64,000 nucleotides of DNA, taken from the NCBI RefSeq assembly GCF_026914185.1, contig NC_070562.1, positions 5,084,001-5,148,000 on the forward strand, in the 5' to 3' direction. This document shows positions 47,431 through 59,935 of this stretch, in pieces; the first letter of the stretch is position 1; each line of letters starts with the position of its first letter. This stretch comes from Puccinia triticina. Lineage: Eukaryota > Basidiomycota > Pucciniomycetes > Pucciniales > Pucciniaceae. The translations under genes and the position numbers were made by a program. The notes beneath the pieces were generated by a model. It was not told the DNA's origin. It saw only the letters and a program-made list of their open reading frames with translations, and did no database searches.

Positions 47431-50400
47431 TCAAGAATCCAACTTGCCAGTAATCCAGTCCGAGATCCGGTATCTGGGATCAGTTTGTCTTGGATTTTCA
47501 TCGCAGCGAGCCAACTGTGACGCCAACAGAGGGGGATCATAATCAGCCAACAATCGGGTGATGTTCGTCTGCACACCCTTGGGGGTCCTTTTTAGTTGCA
47601 CTTACCCATCGCATCGTTGGTCTGCCGTGGGGACATGCCTAGTTACGAGCGAGATTCCAAGATCCGTCATGTCACTGTGCAGGACTTCTAGAGACGGAAA
47701 GAGCTCCTACCCATGGCTGGTCCATCGTTCCCATTTGCGTGACGATTCGGGACATTTGCTTGGTAGTGAGCCCGTCGCCGATCATCGTGCTCATACGACA
47801 GGCCCTGGAAGCCATCATCCGTCTCGTCTTACTCGGTCGCACAACCTCATTCGATCCCCGCTCGTTAATCAAGTGCAATAATTCCTCTAGATCTGATCAC
47901 GTCGCGTCTGGTCAGTCAGTTGACCTCTCCAATCTAATCGCTTTGCGAGATCCACACCTGAAACGTCCCAACTGGTGTTCCCTGAGACGGGCTGGGCCAG
48001 CAGTTGTACCCGACTGCCTACTCCGGCAGATTCATCAACCCGGACATTAAACCCGTTGAGCTCTAAAATATCCAAATGCTCCATCACTGTTATTTCTTCC
48101 ACCGCGGTCAAACCCAATACCTTGGGGCTTTTATAAAAAAAAGTCAATCACTGAGGCTATTAGCATGGCGAGACGACTGGTAGAGTAAACTGATTTCTTA
48201 CATTAAAAGCCTCTGACCGGTGAGTTTGGTTTCCCTCTGTAATTTCTCAAAGTTGAATTTTTCATCGCTGGCATGCTGATCAACGATGAACAGATCATCT
48301 GCCGAGTTCTTATCATCTAGTCGACGAACGATGATAAAGCCCAAGTTAAACTGGCCAATGATTTCCATGTGCTCGAAGTCGGCTTTCTGCACGTTTCGGC
48401 TCAAGGTCGTTTCGGCTTCTGCTTCACTTTGATCCAAGCCGGCTCCTTGGAGTTCGCTATCACCGCCGCTGGTTGTTCTCGTGTCGAAGGCTGACTGGCG
48501 GTGTTTACAAGCTTCCCATGCCTTCACAATGTCTTCTAGTTGAACGGATGCGTCGACGACAGAAGGTTCTTTGGAAGGGATGACTTCCTTCTCGCGCACA
48601 ACGCGCAGCGTACTACTATGAGATGTCTGGGGTTTCATGTGAACCACATCAGGCTTCTGACCCACCCGAGCTGTATCAAGATTAGAACTGGCGTGATTTA
48701 AGGCGAGACTCGCGGGGGAAGTGGGTAGCTGCAGTTGTTCTGTTTCTTCAGCGATATCATCAGAGGTCTCGAGAGGCTCGAGAGGCGTAGGACTAGATGC
48801 ACCTTGCAAGTTCCGTTGATCAGGCTCAGCATCCAATTCATCTTCCATGTCGGACTGAGAAAGTTGATCGGCCTCAGTCATCCGCTCATCCTCTTCATTC
48901 TCCTTGTCGCTTTGGGCCTGCACAGGTTTGGCATGACCGCCGCCTAGAGTGAAACGCTGGATATTATTCCTCATGCGCTCCGAGCTGCTGACCGTTTTTT
49001 TCTTATGAGACGAACTTCCTTTGGAGGAGTGAGTAATTCTGCTTTTGGTATTCCAGCTGGCGCCTGATGTGGAGAGAGTCATTTGGACCAGCTTGCGGGG
49101 GGTTTCGGAACTTGGATCCCTCAAGATACTAGGAACCCAATCCGGCTTCTCAGATGGAAGCTTAGAGGTCGTGGCAACGTTCGGCTCGTTGGAATCAGAG
49201 TCATGCGCAAGGTCTTTTCGTGGAGTAGGTTCTGGCGAGTTTTCAGGTACGGTAGCTGGGAGAGCAGAATCTTCAGGCGCACTAACAGCCAGCTCTTCAT
49301 TTGGAGGTTCGGCTAAATGAGACAAGGACTGGTCGGCGAGTGTGGCTGGAGGTGGGGAATGAGATATAACCTGGGAGAGAGTGACACCACCCTCGGCTAC
49401 TTCGGAGGGAATCTTGGCTGTGCTGACACCTTGAGGGGAGACGGGTGGTTCATCGAGTCTGGGCCTCTTATGATCTGGAGACTTCAAGCTATCAAGGGGT
49501 TGACATTCTATCTCGCTTGGATCGGGTTGATCTTGGTCGGATGCTTCGTCGGCGGGTTGCACAGCCGGGTTCTTGCGCTTTGACAAAGTAGGTTGGGTAA
49601 GAGTCATTTTGAGAGATGGCGGGATGGCAGTATTTGAGGTAGACGTGAGCTGGGATGCAGAAAATGTGGACCGGTAAGGCTGACAGAACAAATCGAGAGC
49701 TTCCTATGGCCGAGGATGTATCGTGAGCAAATGATATGTGCAGCAAAAGATTCAAACGTCGCACCCGCAAAGCTTCGATCAAATTGCTTTCGCTATGGAG
49801 GAAAATAGACCGCTTGTTGGGATCTATGTTCAGATCATAAGCGTCCGGTGGCAAGATGAAGTCTGCCAAGATCACAGGATACTGATTGGTGTTGAATTGC
49901 TTGTATGCCTCGTTGACACATTTCGAAATCTGTTGGGCGAAACTCTCAATTTGGATGGCAGGAATGGAAGGCAGAAACTACGCTTACTTTTGATGGAGTG
50001 AAGGGCCGTCCGTTGATGTAATAGAACTGGCGATCGGGTGAGTTCCGACCTTGACCATGTGCAGGCCGAGACATTAAACCTTTGACCACAACTGTCGTTC
50101 CTAAGCTACACATTCCTAGATCAGCAACAAGAATTCAGCACCAGAGCCTGGATATCGGGCTGGCTCACTCTTCAGAGCTGGAATCTAGAGGCAATCCAAG
50201 TGCTCGTAGCACCGTACGGTCCGGCTTGACTTGAAATTTGAGGTCAAGATCGATCATCAGATTACAAGCTTTGGGGGTGAAGATATTCGAAAAGTTTTGC
50301 TTGATTTGACTGTTAGACTTCGTCTGGAATTGGAACGTTTTGCTTCTACGGATTCAACGATTTGAGACGTCAGATCCTAACCCATCGCTTGAGATCAATT

Positions 50401-51435
50401 GAGGGCAAATACCCTTTGGCTGGGTGATTAGAAACATTGAGACAGAGGTTCGTAGATATAAGTCCATAGGCTTGCAGCCAGGTTTGAGCATGCGCAAAAT
50501 GTTTCTTGTAATCCTTAGAAAACTGTTTCCGCCTGACGGGTAGGTTATGAAACAAGGATTGGACGTTGACCGTGGTTCCTCTCTGAAAGGATGTGATGGT
50601 TGTTCAGGGTTTGATGGTTCAAGTAGATCAAATGAAAAAGAAGATGCCTACAGGACGCGAACAGGTCTTTTTCGAAGTCACTTTTCCCATTTTATCGAAT
50701 TCCAACATCCATCCTCGCGGCTCGGTTGCAGCTGTGGCCGATTGGACGGTGACCTATGTGAGACACGAGAAAATAATCGATGAGCCTGTACACAAGGTTT
50801 TGAGAAGTAAGGAAAAGGTACTAAGTGGACTACTGACTTTGGCAAGTGCGCAAAGACTGCTGAGAGCCTCCCCTCGAAAGCCAAAGGTCTTGACTTGAGC
50901 CAGGTCCTCGAAGCTTGAAAGTTTGGATGTGTGATGGTTCAATCCTGACGCATTGATCAATATAGTCGCAGCAGTCGGTGTCCGAGGGAAGCCAAAGAAA
51001 CAGATGAGCTCGATGGGGCTATCTCCAGTCATTCAAGCGTTTGCGATGTACCAACAGTGTCCAGATCATCTTCGCGTATCCCGGTCCCGTTGTCTGAAAC
51101 TTCGAAGGCTTCCAGCCCGTAGTTTTTGAACTTGACGTCTTGCAATGGGCACCCAACCAGAGTAAGATTCGGCTCCCAATCTCGGATTCGCCCATGCATG
51201 GGCTTGCTCACCGATTATCGTAGCACCTGCGTCGAGACTGTTTTCGACTAATTCCTTGACGGCAGTCTGCAGATCGACGACGACCTGACTCGACGTGATT
51301 TTCTGGATCGAATGGGAGTCGATTGCTACGCATGAAGGTCGGTCAGTTGTCCAGTTTCCAGTCGAAGAAAGTAGGTGAGGTGGCATGCTTACCAACGATT
51401 GATGCTGCTCCTTGGGAGCCAGATGAGCCCGACAT
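47431..51435 (-). CDS. PMS1: DNA mismatch-repair endonuclease, PMS1/PMS2 type (MutL family)
   Basis: In the nucleus, MutL-alpha (MLH1 with yeast Pms1 or human PMS2) nicks DNA after mismatch recognition. The start is MSGSSGSQG (51435). The N-terminal ATPase has [53 protein letters not shown] and [14 protein letters not shown] 450-residue disordered, acidic Ser/Pro-rich linker follows. The C-terminal part has [12 protein letters not shown], the endonuclease DQHA(x)2E(x)4E motif, then SRACR and ACPHGRPT. It ends ITGKLDS (TGA, 47431). Short GT-AG introns join most exons in phase, for example LL(AT|C)PKVLG and DVS(G|AG)EELL. The junction near 50,340-50,370 did not join cleanly. The family call is firm; exon borders should be treated as a model. 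Confidence 0.94.
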
Positions 51436-51653
51436 GGTATGTGGTGGTGGCCTCGGCTCTCGGCTTGCCGCCTGTGCCGGGTTTCGCGGGCAGCCTGCCC
51501 AGCAGCGGAATGCCGCGCACAACTGCAACCAGCCAGCACGAATCCCGCGAACATCACTTCCTGACTGCCAGCAAGCCGCGTGAGTGTATCTTCTTCTTCT
51601 CTTTGCTCCTGCCATGGCAACTGATGCATGATAACAGTTTCTTCTGAATAGGA
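51436..51653. promoter_or_regulatory. Divergent promoter region, PMS1-like / F-box genes
   Basis: Only 218 bp separate the two start codons, which face away from each other. A GTGAGT (near 51581) and a TAG just before the F-box ATG would fit a 5'-UTR intron of the F-box gene. No TATA box is clear. Confidence 0.5.
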
Positions 51654-52832
51654 ATGGCAAACGGGCTGGACCTTCCGCGGGAAGTGTTCGACATAATCTT
51701 TGCGCACCTTACCACCACAGTACCTGGCGAACTGCGACACCACCAGGCCGAACGTATCATGGGTACGGCATCTCATTTGCGGCTCGTTTGTCGACAATGG
51801 GCGGACTGGTTATACGAGTCTCATCTACACCGTAGTTTATCGTTTGGATCCCATTCGGCCGCGGTCGAATTAGCTGACTCCATTCGGCAACGCTCGGAAC
51901 TTCGTCCACCGCCCGTCTGCAAATACTTGGAGATCGACCACTTGTGGCCTTGGCCCCGAGATACTCTGCCCTTGGCAGCCCATGCTGACACGGCCACTTC
52001 TGAGACTCTGGAAATATTACTCAAGGTATTTTCGGATACGATCGTCACGCTGGATATCAAATTTTATGATTTCTTTACGCTCCCGAGCCGAACAATTGAT
52101 ATCATTCGACGGATGCCAAACCTGCGTAATTTTACATTCGGAAACTCACGATGGTGGAGTGGACATGATGATTTTCCTGCAACCGATCCTGGTTGCTTCA
52201 ACGCCTTGATGATGGCCACTCCTGGGCTCCAGTCACTTCGGCTGGACATTCCTGTTTGCCTCCGACTCGAACCAGGTCTTCCAGCTATCACTTATCTGGA
52301 CATCCTACCTGCGCCAGATGAAAACCAAGAAATCCTTACGAGTCTTTTGGTTGCACTCAAGCCCACCCTGAAAGTACTTTCACTGCGATATAGAGGTTCG
52401 GATTACGACACACAGCCTCTTTTACCAGCTTTTGAAACGATCAGAGAAACGCTAGAAGGTCTCTCTGTGCAGACATCCAGCTTTTTAACACCAATCTTCA
52501 ACCTCCACTTCCCCAAGCTACGAGTGGTCTCGGTTCACTCCTGGCGTGGTTCAATCACCGATTGGTCGACTCAAAACATGTTTTTATACGCTCCAATCCG
52601 GGTCCTTGCTGTTAGCTCATGTACGACCAAGGCGCTCGCGCCGGCGGATCCTCTTACCGACACGGACACGTTCGCAAACCTCTCCAAGTTGGAGCAGTTG
52701 GTCTTTTGCACAAGTCATACTTCTTTTCGACCACCACCAAGTCTTCTGAGTGCCTGCCAAGCACGTCGTATCAAATGTGTTTATCTTGATCGTAGTGACA
52801 TGCCTTTGATCATGGCGAAATGTCCTTTATGA
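51654..52832 (+). CDS. F-box protein with leucine-rich C-terminal region
   Basis: A single open frame of 392 residues. The N-terminal LDLPREVFDIIFAHLT...HLRLVCRQWADW is a clear F-box; such proteins bring substrates to SCF ubiquitin ligases through Skp1. The remainder has irregular leucine-rich segments (LQSLRLDIP, LKVLSLRYRG, LEGLSVQTS, LRVVSVHSW), typical of fungal F-box/LRR-like proteins with poorly conserved substrate-binding regions. It begins 2 nt after a potential splice acceptor, so the first exon may be non-coding. No damage is visible. Confidence 0.85.
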   Translation: MANGLDLPREVFDIIFAHLTTTVPGELRHHQAERIMGTASHLRLVCRQWADWLYESHLHRSLSFGSHSAAVELADSIRQRSELRPPPVCKYLEIDHLWPWPRDTLPLAAHADTATSETLEILLKVFSDTIVTLDIKFYDFFTLPSRTIDIIRRMPNLRNFTFGNSRWWSGHDDFPATDPGCFNALMMATPGLQSLRLDIPVCLRLEPGLPAITYLDILPAPDENQEILTSLLVALKPTLKVLSLRYRGSDYDTQPLLPAFETIRETLEGLSVQTSSFLTPIFNLHFPKLRVVSVHSWRGSITDWSTQNMFLYAPIRVLAVSSCTTKALAPADPLTDTDTFANLSKLEQLVFCTSHTSFRPPPSLLSACQARRIKCVYLDRSDMPLIMAKCPL

Positions 52833-53678
52833 TAGCAAGTTTCCACCTTGCACCATATGGCAAAATTCTTGTATCAGCATCAATCGCAGGAAAAAACACT
52901 AATTTGCAACTTTCCTTGGTTATGACCAGAAATTGTGAATGCCTGAAAATCTTCCCAGTTGAAAAAAACATCCCTTAGTTTTCTTCCAGCAGTAGACTCT
53001 GTATTCCTCAGCAATTTTGTCTTGTCTTCATAAAATCCCCGCGTTCATACATACTTCTTTCTCCAGCCGAAGGTTCCATGCATCTACCTATCAGCAGTAC
53101 CAAAACTTTCTTGAAAGAGGAAAACAGCGCATGTCCAGCGTAGAGTTTCACTCCTGCCCGGCGAGCCTTACTGGCCTACAGCCACCCGCACTCTCACGCT
53201 ACTACAGTGACTACCTAAATGTCCACATGTTCATTATAATGTAAGTTGAGAGCACACATCAAAGGTTTCAGCCCGGCCTGTAGTATCTACAGTCCAACTA
53301 TCAGATTAGCTTTCATCAGTTGCCATATAAAACAATAATAAAAGTGCCCGGGTAAATTGGTTGTTGCCTTATGATCATTAGTCATCAAGTATTTTTATCT
53401 TACAATTTAGTCTGCCAATCAGATACAGACAAGACCCTTAAAAAGCCCCCGACAGCATAGTATTACCATCCGACAACAAAAAAGTGCAAGAAAAAAGAGG
53501 GGGGGGGGGATGGGCGGAAAGTTCACGAAATATATGCGTAGCGATCTTGCGGAGCGCTTTGGATGAGTAAGGATGAGTACCTTTTGATTTGTCTGTCTGA
53601 GAAAACTCAATACAAACACCAAGAAAAACAATGCAAGTCAAATTATTATGGGGTTATGGGTGAATGTACGTCGAAAGA
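52833..53678. other. Intergenic between convergent genes
   Basis: The F-box gene (plus) and the Ulp1 gene (minus) converge here. The stretch would hold both 3' ends; it contains a G run at 53501-53510. No gene is supported. Confidence 0.5.
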
Positions 53679-56125
53679 TTAGGCCCATTCCTCGTCCAAG
53701 AATCTTTTGGAAGCGATCTGTATAAACCAAGAGAGTAGAGAGGCCAGACCCCATCAATCAATGAGTCAGCCAACCAAGCCAAAAAAAAAAAAAAAGGATG
53801 GGGGCAGAGGAGGGAAGGGGTACCTCATAGATCATTTTAGAGCGGATGTACTCCATATTTTCTTGCCCGAAATCGAACAGCGTTTCTCTTTCTTTGCTTG
53901 GAGGAAGGTCGGTAATTGCGGATTGGTTGGGCGGCCGAGTGGTCTTCTGGGTCGTTGACCAGTCCCGACTCAGACAGTCCATGAATTGACAGACGAAGAT
54001 CCCGCAATCAAACGAGTTGTTTTGTTGCGGTATGTCCTTTTTGGTTCCAAAGAGATGTGTTGGCAGGCCGAGGGAAGACAAAGATAATCAATTTTCTGTT
54101 TTCTGTTTTTGGCTGACAATACTGTGAATATATGGTAGGGTTAGGGTTCAGTCGATTGACGACTCTACTCACCTCGTAGAAGCAATCCGGCCAATCAGAG
54201 ACATCGAGTGTAATTTTCTTTTTGGCAAGAGCTTCATTGACGATATAATCTCTCAAATTCTGCATCGCACAACCGCAAAAACAAGCCCTAGTCAATCAAC
54301 TGTGAGAAAAGGAGGAGGAGAGGAGGAAGAAAGACAGAAGAAGAGGGACTGAACAGCCAGGACGGATTGATTGGGGTTGCTCATACTGTCAAAGTACTCG
54401 AACCGTTTACACCGCAGATTTATCGCCGCACATGTCCAATGGGCATTCTTGATATTGATTGGGAAGATAATCACGTCTTTCTGCAGCAAATCGGTCTACG
54501 AAAAACGTGTCCAAACACCCCAAATTAGTGCGAGGACGAACAAGGGATAACTGGGAGACAAGCAATACCTTTTTCGACCACCGTTTCACACCATCGTATC
54601 CATCTTTATCATACTTGCCCATAAAAAAACTGTTGAAGCAATGTACTCTCAGGAATCGCTCCTGGTCGGGAAATTCTTCGGGGTGCTTTTCGTATGCGAG
54701 CGAGCGGTTGTTTATCAACACCGTATAGAACGTCACAATCTCGTCGTTGATCCATTGTCGGGGACGTAGTTTCCGGATATCACGGGCTTCGCAATTAGCG
54801 CCTGGCAAATCAGATATCTGTCCAGGCTGTTGTAAAATTTTTTGTACCTATAATATATACATTTATATGTATGTCTTCCTCATTGTTCAATTCCCTTCAT
54901 CCCGCATGTGATAGGCTTTGGGCAAAGGCCACTCACATATGCTTGTTTTTCATCATCCAATGCTTTCCGCCATTTGCGCGCCTTCTGCTTCTTGACTAGA
55001 CCAAATGTTTCATCCAACTCTTTTTTCCGTGCCTGAAGATAATCGAAGGCAGGTAAAGCAGGTTCCGGTGGCCGAGGCCTGAAGATTCACATTTCGACGC
55101 GTCAATTGAGGCTGATCATGTATGCATATGTAAGTGAGACTCTGACGTTTCTAGGGTCGCATTGGCTGTTTGTAGTATGCTGCTTTGAAAGTCTTTCGTG
55201 CGTGCGGTGGTGGATGCGGACTAAGTGATCGCCAATGATTGGTCGCACCCAGAGGATTGTCAGAAGGAGAGGACGCTTGCTTCAAGGTTGGATGTATGTA
55301 CTGACAAGTTGGTTCCGTCCACGGACCTGTTGGATTTGGAGTCGAGTTTGGTTATCTTCACCTACATATTCCAAAAAAGAAACCAATGTTGGTGATGTAT
55401 ATGTCCGCTTTTGACGTAACATCAGAGATGAGTGCGAACCATTTAGTAGTTTGAGATCATCCTTGTATTTCGTGAACGACGTATTACTCGCGGATTCTAC
55501 AAAATGTTCGGAGCGGTGTGAGTATATCTTAAAATTTTTGACGCGGTGAGAAAAAGAGAGATTTTATAGCACAGCGACCTTGATTGAAGGCCGAAGCGAC
55601 CTGTGCGAGTGCAAATTGTTGGGAGGCTGGGGAGACGAAGGCCAGATGAGATGTATTACAAGGGTTTGCGCCGACTTTGATGAGGGTTACTACTTTGTTA
55701 GCGAAAGCTTTCGACTTGTCCCGTGCGCGTAGAAGGGGTATTCTCCTTTCCTGAGGAATCGTTGACCTTGAGAATGAGAAAGGGAAGGGGAGTGCCGGCA
55801 ATGTGGATTTTTTCTGCCCGTCTTTCTCGGCCATATTGGTGTTGCTGTTTGTGTTGCTAGGCGTTGTTGCTTGGATTGGGCTGGATGGAGGTGGGCTCGT
55901 TTCGTGGGTGGTAAAGCTGTTGTTGTAGATGGATGAAGTCCTCCGCCGGACTCTCTTCTGGGGGTGTTTGCTGTTGATGTTGCTTCGTTTGGTGTGTTTC
56001 CTGGCGGTTTGTTCGTCTGGAAACTGCTCGAGCATCTCGGTGCCAGCTGGAGTGGTGTTGTGGTTCCAGGTGGGAGTCTGGGGCCTGGGCTGGGCGGGGA
56101 TGGAAGCCGAAGAAGGAATATGCAC
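53679..56125 (-). CDS. Ulp1/SENP-type SUMO protease (C48 peptidase), multi-exon
   Basis: Ulp1 proteases mature SUMO and remove it from proteins. Exon blocks: 55579-56125 (Pro/Ser-rich, from MHIPSSASIP), 55362-55496, one starting at 55326, 54937-55078, 54569-54847, one starting at 54495, NLRDYIVNEAL (near 54260), one ending at 53824, and a last exon IASKRFLDEEWA ending at 53679. The catalytic core is complete: WINDEIVTFY, His in NAHWTCAAIN, Asp in YFDSM, and Gln and Cys in IPQQNNSFDCGIFVC. Most joins are in phase (for example FLEYV-GPWTEP). The third block runs into TAG (55151-55153) before any good donor, so its border is unsolved. The gene is either intact with a missed splice site or recently damaged. 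The catalytic-domain call is firm. Confidence 0.85.
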
Positions 56126-56694
56126 GCCGCCGAGCCGACTGCCCGACTCGGCCGGTTCGGTCGCTGTAGCCTGTCGCCGGCCCCCGTAGTCCCGCGTCCC
56201 GGGATTAATGGTTTAACATTAAGCGGACCGATGCCCCCACCAATTTTTTTTTTTGGCAGCATTCCTCCCCTCCCCCGAGCTGTCAACAAAACACAGGTAC
56301 CAATTGACCTGGATTGCTTGGCTCTTTAAGCAATTGGCGCCGAGCAAGAGCCAAGCAATGACCTGCAATCATCCAACTGTGTCTCCTTTTATACTCTCCC
56401 CCATACCTCAATTGTGCCGGACACAAATAATTAATTTCCTTTTCCCCTCCCACCTTTGCACACATCAACCTTCCCCTTTTTCTCTTTTCCCCGTTCCACA
56501 TGCAAGTGACCCCCCCAAAAATGGGAAACTGAGCCCCTTTTCAAAACTCATAATTTTATTGTGCCGCCGGGATTGGATTCTTCTCCGATGTACTCTGAGG
56601 TCGTGTCCAGGATAGGGTCATCCCCGAACCTGATTAAGTAATTCATCCCTTTGTCCAAAGACCTCAAGCCATTTCCACCTCTATTTGTACCTAA
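56126..56694. other. Intergenic, 5' of the Ulp1-type gene
   Basis: Upstream region of the minus-strand gene, with pyrimidine-rich stretches at 56440-56500. Long open frames (55690-56289 and 55964-56329) overlap the first exon in other frames. Confidence 0.4.
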
Positions 56695-56827
56695 CCATTC
56701 TCAGCCTGACAACTTTTCCGGCGCCCCTCCGAGTCTGCCCGGTTGCTTATCCTGTCTCTCCCATGCAGACAACACAAGTTGGTCGTTCCCAGATTGATAC
56801 CAATGACCGGCCCGGAGACCTTGCCGT
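56695..56827 (-). pseudogene. HSP70 N-terminal fragment (inverted)
   Basis: The minus strand reads KVSGPVIGINLGTTNLCC, the start of a mitochondrial-type HSP70 (phosphate-binding loop IDLGTTNS, here with Asn for Asp). Similarity fades after about 40 residues. It points away from the adjoining HSP70 fragment on the plus strand. Confidence 0.7.
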
Positions 56828-56835
56828 TAGATGAC

Positions 56836-57179
<344 letters not shown>

Positions 57180-59880
57180 GATCAGTCAGCGGCTACACAG
57201 GGCGGCGTAGCCGCTCTTAAACCCTAGTACATACATAAAAGGCTGTGACCCGGGCCTTGGGTCGAGGCATCAAACCCTGAGCCACGCTGCCCAACCCGAA
57301 CCCCAATGCCCCGAGGCATATGTATCAACTTTTTGCAATCAGCAGGCTTGCGGGACCAGGGGCAAGCTTAAGCAGCCTCTCTGGAGGTGTTGCAGTGGCA
57401 ACACTGTTTTACACTTGTCTACAGACAAAGTGCAGACAAGTAGTAACCAGGCGGGTATATAATTTTGGGGAAAAAAGGCCGAGTTGATTTGTTGATCTAG
57501 GAGGGAAGGCTTTTGAGAGAAATGCCAGGCATGTGTACAAAAAGTTGATGTTATTATCCAACCCTGGTTATCAAGATCTGTTCAATGGATCTCTGAATTC
57601 AAAAAGATATGTTGGTTGACTGTTGGTTGCGGAGCTGCTAAATTCTCCTGCCTACTTTGATATTATTTCTGAGGCAGTGACACTGCAACAAACGGGTAAA
57701 AAGGGTGGGTATTATGGCACATGTTTTTGCTGGTCAACTTCTCCCTGGTATTATCATGTGAAAGTGTCAACTCATGAGGGTGGAAACTTTAAGAAGAGAC
57801 CCTTGATTGCTTGCTGCTTGCTCCAGTGAATCCAGCTTTGCTTGCCGTTGAGCCTCTGCTTGTTATTGAGCCTCTTGCCTTTGGGTGTCTTGGCAAGTGA
57901 AATATTTGTGAGCTATGAGAAAATTTGATTAGATTTCTGTGTGCATTACAAAGGATCAAAGGAAAAATAAAACTCACCAACAGCAATGATGGTAGCTGAA
58001 ACAGCAAGCGCAGCACATTTCACCCAACATGTCACTTGCTGGCTAGAGGGGGGGGGGGGGGGGGGGGGCTGTATGGGGGCTGTATGGGCAAGTGATCATT
58101 CTTTTTTCCTGGTGATATTATCTTGAAGGATGGAAGAAAACTTATTATAAAAAACTTGATCATACATATTGATACATATGTGTTGAGGAACCACCTGTAT
58201 TAGCTTGTTAGAGATGGTTGGAAAGAAAATCACTGATCCAATTGATGTGGTTGATGGTGAGATCTGGAATTTTGTCTTTGATGGGGTGAAGGTGGTCAGC
58301 AAATTATAAAAGGAAGGTTTGGATGAAGCCAAATCACTTGACATTGTGTTAGCAACAGTATTCAACAGTAGTGACTTCCAATACAAGGTCGCTGTGGTGG
58401 TTGAGTCTGGCTCGGGGAGCCAAAGTGTCCAACGGAATTTCCTGGCGCACGGTGCCGCGGGGCACAAGGGCTCCGCAGGATCTTCAAGCAATGGAGCGCA
58501 CATGCTAGGCGCAGAGCGTGCGGTCAAAAGTGGCGGAGCTGCGGTGTGCGGAGCAGAGCGGAATTTCTGAGTCCAGGCAGTCCAGCGCGGACTATCTAGA
58601 GTGGCGCGGTGATTGGGGGAAGCTGTGGCAGCTGAAACGGGCTACACCAGCGCTGGACATAGCTGGGGCTGAGGCAGCAAGTGGGATCCCAACCCCGGAG
58701 GCTAGACAGGGGCCTGGATGATGGATGATCAGGAGTTTGGCAGCTGTCTATGGCGAGTGGTGGAGGCACAGATGACAACATGGGAGTGGAGGCAGGCAGT
58801 GTGCGTGGGATGGGAGGAGGATTTCTATTTGTTATTTCTTTTTCTATTGGGTTATGAAATGCGGCTATCTACAGTGGAGCGGTAGAGATTTGTTTATATA
58901 GAGAGGGGGATGTCCCTTCCTGCAGATTTGGATCTCCTCATGCTATCTTCTATGGACTTTTGATTGATTTACAGATTCTTACTCTAATTTCTGCGGGATG
59001 TGATTGCAGAGAGTCTTGATTATGGTTTCTTGTGTGTATCTTTCTTTCATGGCTATCACTTGTGGTGTTTTATGGTGTTTTATCTTAGTTTTACGATTTA
59101 TTACTATTATTAATATCATTGCTCTGGTCATTTCAGGACTTCTTTGCCTTTTGTGGAGTTCATTGCGCACTCATGCTACACCAAGTTTGGAGTTCCCTTG
59201 ACCACTCAGGTTTATCTTGCGTAGAAGAGGTTCCCCTCCGGTCATTTCATACCGGAGGACACCTGTCTTCTACCACACCCCGTGTGTCTCCAAGTCTGGG
59301 CGGGAATTGATTGGAAGGTTCATTGTATTGGAAATTTGAAATGGAAAAAACAATACAGATGTGTATTGATATGGAAAAGTGAGGGATGGGACAATGCTAG
59401 TCCATCCAAGGCAAGCAATTCCCATGGTGGCCTAGCCTGCTGCATATGCATGGGCCTCTCCTCACACATCTCCAGCATTCCTATTTTCACTGTCCAAGCT
59501 CAAGTTGGTCTGGCCAACCATTGAGGACCTGGCGGCACTTTTTCAGAAATCAAGATGCAGACATTGAAAGCAAGATTCAGGCAAACCACTTATTCCCTTG
59601 TATGCCATTGCAGTTTAACATATGTGGGTACGGTGGCATTTGCAATAGTGATCACAAGGCAGTTGGTTGGTTGACGGCAGAAAGGATGGACCCAAAAGCC
59701 ACAATCCTTCATATGTATCCACAAAGCTGACAAATTATCAAGAATCTAAGCAAACAAAACCCAACCACCGCTGAGGATCCAAACCCCGGAAAAACTCTCA
59801 GAACCACTTCACCAAAAGCTATCAATTGAATCCCCTGCAACTCTTTTTTGGACCATCTGTGAGGGCAGTCACACAACACT
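57180..59880. other. Intergenic, no gene recognised; includes a run of 21 G
   Basis: Short frames only. A G homopolymer lies at 58048-58068, near a TGTATGGGGGC duplication. At 59221-59273 an imperfect inverted repeat (GTAGAAGAGG...CTTCTAC with inner CCTCCGGT/ACCGGAGG) could form a hairpin. Frames near 59446-59730 might be remnants of the gene that contains the following array. Confidence 0.45.
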
Positions 59881-59935
59881 TTTACCCTTCCAGCGCTGCC
59901 GCCGGCCTAGCACCAGACGGAGCTCCATAGCGGGG

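Noticed and set aside
47431..51435. MLH1 as the identity of the MutL gene
   Set aside because: The DQHA(x)2E(x)4E endonuclease motif and CPHGRPT ending are features of PMS1/PMS2, and MLH1's own C-terminal FERC end is absent.
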